Under the pieces are notes generated by a model. That model had not been told where the DNA came from, ran no database searches, and worked only from the letters and a program-made list of their open reading frames with translations. Shown here piece after piece: positions 45,725-53,694 of a DNA stretch of 64,000 bases. Position 1 is the stretch's first letter. Each line of letters begins with the position of its first letter. The stretch is from Neorhizobium tomejilense (GTDB lineage Bacteria; Pseudomonadota; Alphaproteobacteria; Rhizobiales; Rhizobiaceae), in NCBI GenBank assembly GCA_002968845.1, contig PVBG01000002.1, forward strand, positions 186,001-250,000, written 5' to 3'. The position numbers were made by a program, and so were the translations under genes.

Positions 45725-47248
45725 TCATGCGGCGATCCCGGCCATCATCAGGCCCAGCGTCTGTTCGCCTGCCTCGCCCGACTTTTCGCCGACGATCTTG
45801 CCCGCGAACATCACCAGGATACGGTCGGAGAGCGAGCGGATCTCGTCCAGCTCCACCGAGACCAGCAGCACCGCCTTGCTGGCATCGCGCATCTCGATGA
45901 TCCGCTTGTGGATGAATTCGATGGCGCCGATATCGACACCGCGGGTCGGCTGACCGATGATCAGCATTTTGGGGTCGCGCTCGATCTCGCGCGCCACGAC
46001 GATCTTCTGTTGATTGCCGCCGGAAAAATTGGCGGTCCGCAGCCGCGGGTTCGGCGGGCGGATGTCGTATTTGCCGATCTTCTCCTCGGCATCCTTGCGC
46101 ATCGCCTCGAGATCCAGGAGCGGACCGCGGCCGTATCTGGGATCGCGATGATAACCGAGGATGGAATTTTCGTATTCCTCGAACTTCAGGACCAGGCCCA
46201 TGTGGTGGCGGTCTTCGGGGATATGCGCGAGCCCGAGATCGCGCAGGCCCGCCGGATCGACCCCGGCGACAGGCTTGCCGTCGATGAAGATCTCGCCGGA
46301 CGACGGCTTTCGGATGCCGGCGATCGCTTCGAGGAGCTCGGACTGGCCGTTGCCGGCGACGCCCGCGATGCCGACGATTTCGCCGGCGCGCACGTCGAAA
46401 GAGACGTCGTCGACCATGGTGACACCGCGGCTGTCCTTGACCGTCAGGTTCCTGACCGACATCAGAACCCCGCCCGGATTGGCGGCACCCTTTTCGACGC
46501 GCAGCAGGACCCGGCGGCCGACCATCAGCTCGGCGAGCTCTTCGACGGTCGTTTCGGCGGTCTTGCGGGTCGCGACCATTTCCCCGCGGCGCATGACGGA
46601 CACCGTGTCGGTGATCGCCATGATCTCGCGCAGCTTGTGGGTGATGAGGATGATCGTCTTGCCCTGATCGCGCAGCACGCGCAGAACCTTGAAAAGGTGG
46701 TCTGCCTCCGGCGGTGTCAGCACCCCGGTCGGCTCGTCAAGAATGAGGATGTCGGCGCCGCGATAAAGCGCCTTCAAAATTTCGACGCGCTGCTGGCTGC
46801 CGACCGGCAGTTCCTCGATGACCGCGTCGGGATCGACCTCGAGGCCGTAATCGTCCTCCAGCCGCTTCAGTTCCTTGCGGGCGCTCGCGACGCCCTTGGC
46901 GAGGAGTTGGCCGCCTTCGGCGCCGAGCATGACGTTTTCCAGCACGGTGAAATTCTCGACCAGCATGAAGTGCTGATGCACCATGCCGATGCCCGCGGCG
47001 ATCGCTGCCTGGCTATCCCGGATCGTCACCGGCTTTCCGGAAATGCGGATCTCCCCATGGTCGGCCTGGTAGAAGCCATAGAGGATCGACATCAGGGTCG
47101 ATTTGCCGGCGCCGTTCTCCCCGATGATACCGTGGATCGAGCCTTTGGCGACCGTCAGATTGATGTTCTTGTTCGCGTGTACCGTACCGAATTTCTTGTC
47201 GATGCCGACAAGCTCGATCGCGTGCTCCTTAGGAGAATCGAGGCTCAA
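45725..47248 (-). CDS. Nucleoside ABC transporter ATP-binding protein (two NBDs)
   Basis: This 507-residue protein has two ATP-binding domains. The first has Walker A GENGAGKSTLM and the Q-loop region GMVHQHFML; the second is degenerate, with GVAGNGQSELLEAI as Walker A and FSGGNQQKIVVAREIERDPKMLIIGQPTRGVD as signature and Walker B. A TTG start at 47248 is preferred because GGAAGGG lies upstream and the family N-terminus begins about there. The longer frame reads into the binding-protein gene. It energises the two permeases downstream. Confidence 0.9.
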   Translation of the reverse strand: MSLDSPKEHAIELVGIDKKFGTVHANKNINLTVAKGSIHGIIGENGAGKSTLMSILYGFYQADHGEIRISGKPVTIRDSQAAIAAGIGMVHQHFMLVENFTVLENVMLGAEGGQLLAKGVASARKELKRLEDDYGLEVDPDAVIEELPVGSQQRVEILKALYRGADILILDEPTGVLTPPEADHLFKVLRVLRDQGKTIILITHKLREIMAITDTVSVMRRGEMVATRKTAETTVEELAELMVGRRVLLRVEKGAANPGGVLMSVRNLTVKDSRGVTMVDDVSFDVRAGEIVGIAGVAGNGQSELLEAIAGIRKPSSGEIFIDGKPVAGVDPAGLRDLGLAHIPEDRHHMGLVLKFEEYENSILGYHRDPRYGRGPLLDLEAMRKDAEEKIGKYDIRPPNPRLRTANFSGGNQQKIVVAREIERDPKMLIIGQPTRGVDIGAIEFIHKRIIEMRDASKAVLLVSVELDEIRSLSDRILVMFAGKIVGEKSGEAGEQTLGLMMAGIAA

Positions 47249-47278
47249 TGGTTCGCCCTTCCGCCTGATATGCAAAAA

Positions 47279-47310
47279 GGGCGCATGGCGATCATCATCG
47301 CCCTGCGCCC
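47279..47310 (-). terminator. Intercistronic terminator between binding protein and ATPase genes
   Basis: On the minus strand GGGCGCAGGGCGAT and ATCGCCATGCGCCC form a 14-bp stem with one mismatch and a 4-nt loop, followed by TTTTT. It lies directly after the binding-protein stop and before the ATPase start. Such attenuators keep the periplasmic binding protein more abundant than the membrane complex. Confidence 0.8.
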
Positions 47311-47324
47311 CTCGAAACCCGACC

Positions 47325-48317
47325 TTACTTGTTGCAGGCTTTGTTCGACATGTAGTCGTGCACCTTGATGGTGCCGGCGATGATGTCGGCCTTGGCCTTT
47401 TCAACAGCGGTCTTCATTTCAGGCGTGATCAGTGCCTTGTTGTTGTCGTCGAGCGCGTAGGCAACGCCGTCTTCCTTGACGCCGAGAGCCTGGATGCCAG
47501 CCGTGAACTTGTCTTCCTTGGTGTCCTTGAAGGCATTGTAGACGGCGAGATCGACGCGCTTGACCATCGACGTCAGAACCGAACCCGGATGCAGGTGGTT
47601 CTGGTTGGAATCGACGCCGATCGACAGCTTCTTGTTGTCGGCAGCGGTCTGCAGCACGCCGAGGCCGGTCGCGCCGGCAGCCGCGTAAACGACGTCGGCG
47701 CCCTGATCGATCTGGTTCTTGGTGAGTTCGCCGCCACGGACCGGGTCGTTCCAGGCAGCACCGGTCGTGCCGGTCATGTTCTGGAAGACCTGCGCATCGG
47801 GCTTGGCCGCCTTGACGCCCTGGACATAACCGCAGCCGAACTTGCGGATCAGCGGGATATCCATGCCGCCGACGAAACCGACCTTCCCGGTCTTCGACGC
47901 CATGCCGGCGAGAAGGCCAACGAGGTAGGAACCTTCTTCCTCCTTATAGAGGATAGAGCGGACGTTCTTCAGGTTGACGACCGAGTCGACAATCGCGAAC
48001 TTGGTGTCCGGGAACTCGGCCGCTACCTTTTCCATGGCCGAGGTCCAGGCGAACGATACGGCGACCACCGGGTTGAAGCCGCGGCTTGCGAAGTTGCGGA
48101 TAGCCTGCTCGCCCTGGGTGTCGCTGGTCGGTTCGAAATCCCGGAAGTCGATCCCCGTTTCCTTCTTGAACCTTTCGGCGCCGACCGAAGCGGCTTCATT
48201 GAAGGATTTGTCGAACTTGCCGCCCGTGCCGTAGACCAGCGCCGGCTTGATATCCGCGGCAAGCGCGGTTGCCGACATGGCAGCCATGGCAATGAGGCTC
48301 AAAAGGGTTTTCTTCAT
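47325..48317 (-). CDS. BMP family nucleoside-binding protein
   Basis: This 330-residue exported protein has a signal peptide (MKKTLLSLIAMAAMSATALAA) and the BMP (basic membrane protein/PnrA-like) fold: VYGTGGKFDKSFNEAASVGAERF at the ligand site and VGFVGGMDIPLIRKFGCGYVQGVKAA. Proteins of this family bind purine nucleosides in several bacteria. The start at 48317 is set by the signal peptide. It is the first gene of the transporter/salvage operon and carries its own terminator. Confidence 0.93.
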   Translation of the reverse strand: MKKTLLSLIAMAAMSATALAADIKPALVYGTGGKFDKSFNEAASVGAERFKKETGIDFRDFEPTSDTQGEQAIRNFASRGFNPVVAVSFAWTSAMEKVAAEFPDTKFAIVDSVVNLKNVRSILYKEEEGSYLVGLLAGMASKTGKVGFVGGMDIPLIRKFGCGYVQGVKAAKPDAQVFQNMTGTTGAAWNDPVRGGELTKNQIDQGADVVYAAAGATGLGVLQTAADNKKLSIGVDSNQNHLHPGSVLTSMVKRVDLAVYNAFKDTKEDKFTAGIQALGVKEDGVAYALDDNNKALITPEMKTAVEKAKADIIAGTIKVHDYMSNKACNK

Positions 48318-48568
48318 CGTGCAGCCCTGTTTTTTAGCTGTTAGGTCCCCCCGCAATCCCGTTCTCCGGGCATGTCTGCGGCCACCGGCCCTTTTTCTTC
48401 AAGGGTCTGGCTTCGGTCACTCTTGCACGGGTTTCGGAAAAATTCACGAGATTTTTTTCAACTGGTAAAAAACAACGAACCTGCTGAAAACTTCGACAAT
48501 GCTGTGGAAAAACTGCACAAACACGCGGCTTTAGCCGTGACGCCAAGGGAGCTGGCACGGCCAGCCCT
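48318..48568 (-). promoter_or_regulatory. Leader/promoter region of the nucleoside uptake operon
   Basis: This 251-bp gene-free stretch holds several A/T runs (for example around 48440-48475) and a short CCCTT/AAGGG hairpin (about 48391-48408). No known riboswitch core was recognised. It must contain the promoter of the operon. Confidence 0.35.
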
Positions 48569-48895
48569 TCAGGCGGAAAACCGCCCTGCGAAATGCGGCC
48601 TGCTGTATCCGGCCATCCAGAAGATCAGGGCGATTGCCAGGAACACCACGAATGCCGGCTGCGCCAGCACCGGCGTCACGAAGGGCCGCCAGATATCCTG
48701 ACTGAGATATGTGCTCACGACGAATTCCGCGAGCGTCAGGCTTTCCGGATCGAGATTGAGCCACGCGTTGCCAAGGCTGGTCAGCACCACCGAGGAGGAT
48801 GAGACGGACTGGATCGAATCCAGCGTGCCGGCAACGATCGCGGCAGCCAGCGCAAGCCCGCTGAGCAGATGGAAGACGAACCGTATGACTGCCAT
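48569..48895 (-). CDS. Small conserved membrane protein
   Basis: This 108-residue protein has two membrane segments, at about residues 5-25 and 78-98 (AQPAFVVFLAIALIFWMAGY), separated by a soluble stretch with LTSLGNAWLNLDPESL. The pattern matches a short membrane-protein family I recall from Rhizobiaceae; its function is unknown. The ATG at 48895 gives the family N-terminus MAVIRFVFHLLS. A GTG at 48922 would add nine residues. It sits upstream of the BMP operon on the same strand. Confidence 0.7.
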   Translation of the reverse strand: MAVIRFVFHLLSGLALAAAIVAGTLDSIQSVSSSSVVLTSLGNAWLNLDPESLTLAEFVVSTYLSQDIWRPFVTPVLAQPAFVVFLAIALIFWMAGYSRPHFAGRFSA

Positions 48896-49117
48896 TCCGA
48901 ACAAGCCCGCGTCGTTGATCACGGTCGCGCCGCCTGCAGCACGACGGCATTTATGGCAGAAGAAATAGTCCGCGCGCCGAAGCTTGGCAACGCGGCCAGG
49001 AAGGTTTTCCCGCCCACTGTCAAAAAACGTTCAGATTCGGGTTGATCCCGGGGAATTGATCGGTATATATCGCGGCCGTTCCAACGTTTTGCTTCTCAGA
49101 CGACGCAAAGCAACCAA

Positions 49118-49207
49118 GGACAGGTGGCCGAGTGGTTTAAGGCGCACGCCTGGAACGCGTGTGTGCGTGAAAGCGTACCGTGGGTTCGAATCCCACCTTG
49201 TCCGCCA
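49118..49207 (+). tRNA. tRNA-Ser (GGA anticodon)
   Basis: The 90-nt sequence folds as a class II tRNA. The acceptor pair is GGACAGG/CTTGTCC, the anticodon stem-loop CACGC-CTGGAAC-GCGTG carries GGA at 49152-49154, there is a long variable arm, and the T-arm is GTGGG-TTCGAAT-CCCAC. The discriminator G and an encoded CCA end at 49207. It reads UCC and UCU serine codons. Nearly 500 bp without a gene follow. Confidence 0.97.
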
Positions 49208-49705
49208 TTGGCTTTCTAAATAGCTTTTTCTGTTGCGTACCTGCTGGCCGGGGGCTGATGCCCCTCGATTGCCCCGCATCCCGCTCGGATGGCGTTCGGG
49301 CCGAGCAGTGCCCTCGTTCCGCGGAACCATCGCGAGATCTCCAAGAATTATTCGAGCCGTCATTCAAAGAGTTTTCGCTTCGGCCGGCATCGGTTGTGTG
49401 CCTGCAGCCGTATTGACATGCGGGGATGGAAGACAAAAGACGCAAGGATGCGCATCACGCGTGCTGTCGAACCGAGGCATGTCAGGCCCTTCAACTGGAT
49501 ATACGCCCCGCCCGATACGGGCGCCGGGTTGAAGCCGTTTCTTATCAATTGCCAATTTTTCAATAATAGGTTGAGTTAGAAATTCGTTATGCAAAGATTT
49601 TACTCTTTTTGGTTACTTTCCTTTCAGACGACAACCAGATGGCTCCAACCAGGCTAATCCGGTCCGGTCATCGAGCGCTAAGTTCACCTTCTGGATAATT
49701 CAGCC
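49208..49705. other. Gene-poor stretch downstream of tRNA-Ser
   Basis: The 498 bp between the tRNA and the cytochrome gene contain only short frames without ribosome-binding sites. The first 330 bp are GC-rich with small hairpins, for example GGGGC/GCCCC at 49251-49264 and CGCCCG/CGGGCG at 49509-49523. The last 150 bp are markedly AT-rich and probably include the promoter of the cytochrome/chemoreceptor pair. No second copy of the tRNA 3' end was found. Confidence 0.5.
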
Positions 49706-50695
49706 ATGCGCCGTTCGGTTCTCTGCATCGCCCTCCTCTCAGCCGTGTCATTGCAAGGCGCGACCGCTGGCAATCTTGCCGACTTCAAGCGGCCCCTCGC
49801 GATTCCCTTCGACAAGGTGACGCCCTATTCGTTGCAGTTGGCGACGCTTGGAAAGATGTTGTTTTTCGATCCGCGACTGTCGGGCGCGAAAAACATGAAC
49901 TGCGCCAGCTGTCACAATCCGTCGTTCGGCTTCGAAGTGCCGGTCAAGACGCCGGTGGGTGCAGCCAACACGCATCTGTCCCGGCAGGCACCGACAATTC
50001 TGAACGTTGCGTGGACCACTTCCCTGTTCTGGGATGGTCGTTCGCCGACGCTCGAGGCGCAAGCCGCAGGACCGATCACGGCACCGGCGGAGATGAACGG
50101 CAAGCTCGACCAGATCGTGGCCGATCTGCGCTCCATTTCCGACTACGACAGCTGGTTCAAGCAGGTATTCCCGGACAAGGGTGCGACCCAGGAGACGCTG
50201 TTGGCGGCGCTCGCGACCTATGAACGAACCGTTGTTTCCGCGTGGTCGCCGTTCGATCGCTGGGTGGACGGCGACCAGGCCGCGGTCCCAGACAGTGCCA
50301 AGCGGGGGTTTGAACTGTTTACCGGAAAGGCAAATTGCTCCGTCTGTCACACGGGTTGGAATTTCACCGACCACAAGTTTCACAATACCGGGCTGCCCAC
50401 AGGCGACATAGGGCGGGCCAAGGTGGAGCCGAACAATCCCAAAGCCTTGTATGCTTTCAAGACTCCCAGCCTTCGCAACACCCTCTATCGAGGCCCGTAT
50501 ATGCATAACGGCAGCCTGGCGACCATGGAGGACGTGATTGCTCACTACGAAAGCGGCGGTACCGAAAGCCCGTCACGCTCGGATCACATATCTCCATTTT
50601 TCGTGACCGATCACGAGCGGGAAGACCTGATCGCTTTCCTGAAGACCCTCACTCCCGAGCAGCAGGATTTGCTCCTGCCGACATTACCAAACTGA
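49706..50695 (+). CDS. Di-haem cytochrome c peroxidase / MauG-like protein
   Basis: This 329-residue exported protein (signal peptide MRRSVLCIALLSAVSLQGATAG) has two c-type haem sites, CASCH (residues 66-70) and CSVCH (211-215), and conserved stretches ATLGKMLFFDPRLSG, PTILNVAWTTSLFWDGR and TPSLRNTLYRGPYMHNGSLATMEDVIAHY, the last with a possible axial Met/His. These mark the bacterial CCP/MauG superfamily, periplasmic enzymes that reduce H2O2 or oxidise proteins. It lies only 10 bp before a chemoreceptor gene, which is unusual company. Whether it is a true peroxidase cannot be told from sequence. Confidence 0.9.
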   Translation: MRRSVLCIALLSAVSLQGATAGNLADFKRPLAIPFDKVTPYSLQLATLGKMLFFDPRLSGAKNMNCASCHNPSFGFEVPVKTPVGAANTHLSRQAPTILNVAWTTSLFWDGRSPTLEAQAAGPITAPAEMNGKLDQIVADLRSISDYDSWFKQVFPDKGATQETLLAALATYERTVVSAWSPFDRWVDGDQAAVPDSAKRGFELFTGKANCSVCHTGWNFTDHKFHNTGLPTGDIGRAKVEPNNPKALYAFKTPSLRNTLYRGPYMHNGSLATMEDVIAHYESGGTESPSRSDHISPFFVTDHEREDLIAFLKTLTPEQQDLLLPTLPN

Positions 50696-50705
50696 GTAGC
50701 ACGCC

Positions 50706-52613
50706 ATGGCACTTTCAGTCCGATTCCAGATCCTTCTTCCCCTCATTCTCTCCATTCTCGCGGGCCTGGGAGCTGCCGCTCTCGTCGGATCGCAGGCGAT
50801 CGACGGCCAGGCGCATGTGGAACGCGTCGTGCAAGACGCGATTGCCGCCAAGACGCTGGCTGCAAGGACCGGAGCACAGTTCGAGAACGTGTCGGGCGTG
50901 GTCGCAAATCTCCTGGCGATGACGACGTTTGTTTCAGTCGAAGAGGTCAAGAAGCGGTTTGACACCACGAATGGCGCTTTGGAGACGACGCTTGCCGAGT
51001 TCAGCCGCAATTCGCTGTCGCCTGCCGTTTCCGACAACGTCAGAAATCTCACCGAACTGCATGCTGCATGGCGCAGCAATGTGCGCATCATGCTCGGGCT
51101 CGATCGGGCGAACGCTATTCCGACGGCCGAGCAGCTTACCCGCTCGCGCACGGCCATATTGGCAAGGATTCTCGACATCAACACGATAGTGGACAAGGCG
51201 GCGTCCGACAGGGTTGTGTCAGCCGGCGACACGCTTGAGACCGAGATACGCAACGAACTGACGACCGCCGCCGCTCTCGCGGTGGTGGGCGTCGTCATCC
51301 TGCTGTTCGTCGCCCAGCGGATTGCCGGTCCGATCGTGCGGATCACCGCGTCGATGAAACTGCTTGCGGGCGGCAACATCGAGGTCGTCGTGCCAAAACG
51401 GCGGGGTGCCAAGGAAATTCGCGCCATGATCGATGCCCTGGCCGTGTTCCGGGAAAATGCCCAGATGCGTGATACGTTAGAGAAGGAAGCGCAATCCCAG
51501 ACCGCCAGTCTCGCCAATGTCTCGGCGGAAGCCCGACTGCTGCAGAGCCAGGTGCGCGGCGTCGTCAACAAGGCAACCGAAGGCGATTTCTCCGGTCGCG
51601 TCAACGGTCCGTTCGACCGTCCCGAACATCATGAGCTGGCTCAGAGCCTCAATACGCTGATATCCAGCTTCGAAGGCGGGCTCAACGAAACCAGCCGCGT
51701 TCTGGATGCGCTTGCCAATGCCGACCTGACGATCCGGTTCGAAGGTGTCCACAAAGGCGCCTTTGCCGACCTGCAGGACAATGCGAACGCTGTAACGAGC
51801 CGCCTCTCGGCGGTCGTGTCACGACTGGCCGATGCTTGCGCGTCCGTCTCGGCATCCAGCGACGAGATTCTGCGCGGAACCACCGAATTGAACGGGCGGT
51901 CTACGCGTCAGTCGTCGATGCTTCAGACAACGGCTGTGACAACGAACGCTGTTGCCGAAACCGTCGGCCAGAACTCCAAGCGTGCGGGTGAGGCCACCAG
52001 CGTGATTACGGATACCAGCCAGATGGCTGAAAACGGCAGCCATGTCATGAACGGCGCGGAAAGCGCCATGGCCCAGATCACCGTCTCCTCCGGCAAGATT
52101 TCCGAAATCATCGGCGTCATCGAGGATGTCGCATTCCAGACAAACCTGCTGGCGCTCAACGCAGGGGTCGAGGCTGCGCGTGCAGGCGAAAGCGGGAGGG
52201 GGTTCGCGGTCGTGGCAACCGAGGTGCGCTCCCTCGCCCAGTCGACTGCCAATGCTTCCAACGAAGTCAAAGCGCTCATTCAGAAAAGCCAGGCGGAGGT
52301 GAAGGCGGGTGCCGAACTGGTCCGCCAGGCGAGCGAGCAGTTTTCCCAGATCGTCTCGTCCATCGCATTCGTCTCTTCGCTCTCCAGCCAGATAACTAGC
52401 GAGAGCAACAACCAAAGTGCCAACCTTCGGCAATTGTCGAGCGCGATGAAAGATCTCGACGAGCTCAATGCCCACAGCAACCGGCTCGTTGGTGATCTTT
52501 CAGCCTCCACCGAGAGGACAAGCCGGGAAATGGAAGCACTGGCCGAGATCGTCAATCTGTTCCGCATCGACAATCGGGGGCAATCCCGCACCAGATCGGG
52601 CCGGGCTGCCTGA
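50706..52613 (+). CDS. Methyl-accepting chemotaxis protein
   Basis: This 635-residue chemoreceptor has TM1 at about residues 7-28, a periplasmic helical domain of about 155 residues, TM2 at about 187-205, a HAMP domain and a second HAMP-like stretch (about 280-370), and a signalling domain whose hairpin tip reads [45 protein letters not shown]. No CheR-tethering pentapeptide is seen at the C-terminus (RSGRAA). It is 10 bp downstream of the di-haem cytochrome gene, so both are likely co-transcribed. Sensing of a redox signal or of the cytochrome itself is a guess. Confidence 0.93.
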   Translation: MALSVRFQILLPLILSILAGLGAAALVGSQAIDGQAHVERVVQDAIAAKTLAARTGAQFENVSGVVANLLAMTTFVSVEEVKKRFDTTNGALETTLAEFSRNSLSPAVSDNVRNLTELHAAWRSNVRIMLGLDRANAIPTAEQLTRSRTAILARILDINTIVDKAASDRVVSAGDTLETEIRNELTTAAALAVVGVVILLFVAQRIAGPIVRITASMKLLAGGNIEVVVPKRRGAKEIRAMIDALAVFRENAQMRDTLEKEAQSQTASLANVSAEARLLQSQVRGVVNKATEGDFSGRVNGPFDRPEHHELAQSLNTLISSFEGGLNETSRVLDALANADLTIRFEGVHKGAFADLQDNANAVTSRLSAVVSRLADACASVSASSDEILRGTTELNGRSTRQSSMLQTTAVTTNAVAETVGQNSKRAGEATSVITDTSQMAENGSHVMNGAESAMAQITVSSGKISEIIGVIEDVAFQTNLLALNAGVEAARAGESGRGFAVVATEVRSLAQSTANASNEVKALIQKSQAEVKAGAELVRQASEQFSQIVSSIAFVSSLSSQITSESNNQSANLRQLSSAMKDLDELNAHSNRLVGDLSASTERTSREMEALAEIVNLFRIDNRGQSRTRSGRAA

Positions 52614-52789
52614 GACAGGCGACGCCGCGGGGCGTTGCGCTGTCGATATGGGCGGAGCTTTGACCGGGAAGCTCTGCCGCGGCCGGCAACTCTGACGGAA
52701 CATGAACACAGCCCTCAGCCTTCGTTCATTTTTCGCGGCCTACCTTCACGGAAACCGCCAATCCAGCGGCCAATCCGAAGGAGGAGAAA

Positions 52790-53062
52790 ATGAAAAAGTT
52801 CATTGCCGCCTGCATCATCGGGCTTGGATGTCTTACCACGACCGCGGCCCCGACCCTCGCCGATAGTTTCAGCATAACGATTGGCGATCGAGGATATCGG
52901 CCCGGACACCACTATCGGCCGGGGTACCATCGCTACCATCGCCCCTACTATCGGCAGTATTCCAGGCACCATTACCGTCCGCACTGCAGGGTCCGCAGCG
53001 TCGAGTACCGCCATCATGGGCGGTGGGTCACGAAGACGACACGCGTCTGTCGAGGCAGATAA
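52790..53062 (+). CDS. Histidine/tyrosine-rich small exported protein
   Basis: This 90-residue protein starts with a signal peptide (MKKFIAACIIGLGCLTTTAAPTLA) behind a strong AAGGAGG site. The mature part is extremely rich in His, Tyr and Arg (RPGHHYRPGYHRYHRPYY), with a Cys pair near the end. Proteins like this are frequent in rhizobia, and metal binding or envelope association is suspected. I know no assigned function. A GC hairpin follows at 53081-53104. Confidence 0.75.
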   Translation: MKKFIAACIIGLGCLTTTAAPTLADSFSITIGDRGYRPGHHYRPGYHRYHRPYYRQYSRHHYRPHCRVRSVEYRHHGRWVTKTTRVCRGR

Positions 53063-53080
53063 ATCGATCCCGACCCGCTA

Positions 53081-53104
53081 GACCCCGCCATGGCGTGCGG
53101 GGTC
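53081..53104 (+). terminator. Hairpin after the His-rich protein gene
   Basis: GACCCCGC (53081-53088) and GCGGGGTC (53097-53104) form a perfect 8-bp stem with an 8-nt loop, followed by GGCTGGTTTG. It lies between two converging genes. Confidence 0.5.
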
Positions 53105-53128
53105 GGCTGGTTTGCGGCGCGCTCTGCA

Positions 53129-53458
53129 TTATTGGGAGATCGAAAAGCTGACCTGCTGCCAACGGCGCAGCTGCGGATCGAAAGCGATCACGAGTTCGAA
53201 ATCCCTCCGGTCCAGGCCCTTGTCGGTATTGATGTCGGCATAACCGCCCATGGAGAACCGGCAATCGGCGACCCAGCGGAAATTGCCCCAGGCGACATCG
53301 ACGATATCGGGGCGTTGTTCGACGAGCTGGCGCGACTTCTCAAACGCGAGGTTTCCCGGGCATCTCTCGTTTTCGTCCGGCTCGCCTACGGCCATGAGAA
53401 ACGCGAGGCCGGCAATCGGCACCACGAAGGCGACGCTTTTTCCGATATTCGCTCGCAT
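53129..53458 (-). CDS. Small exported hypothetical protein
   Basis: This 109-residue protein begins with a signal-like segment (MRANIGKSVAFVVPIAGLAFLMAVG). The mature part contains two cysteines (ERCPGNLAF and VADCRFSMGG) and ends in FDPQLRRWQQVSFSIS. GGGAGAG lies 5 bp before the ATG at 53458; an extended frame to 53500 lacks a site. I recognise no family. It converges with the His-rich gene. Confidence 0.6.
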   Translation of the reverse strand: MRANIGKSVAFVVPIAGLAFLMAVGEPDENERCPGNLAFEKSRQLVEQRPDIVDVAWGNFRWVADCRFSMGGYADINTDKGLDRRDFELVIAFDPQLRRWQQVSFSISQ

Positions 53459-53694
53459 CACGGCTCTCCCAAGCTGCGAACCCGCAGCAGCCGAACTCAA
53501 GAAAAGGGCCTAAACATCCGGAACAAGGCCTGATCATGCCGTAAAGGATAACATCATTTCGACTGGCTCGCCAAGCTTTGCGGAAAGAGCTTGTGGCAAT
53601 ACACCGCCGATTTGGGGTCTTGCCAATTTCAACTTTATCTTCATAGGAAATGAACTAGGACGATGATCCTTGGAGTCTCCTCGATGGGTAGCGC

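Noticed and set aside
48318..48568. Purine, preQ1 or 2'-deoxyguanosine riboswitch in the leader of the BMP gene
   Set aside because: None of the conserved cores could be matched; only a generic hairpin and A/T runs are present.
49208..49600. Short frames after tRNA-Ser as coding genes
   Set aside because: They lack ribosome-binding sites, overlap the tRNA or each other, and show no protein-like composition.
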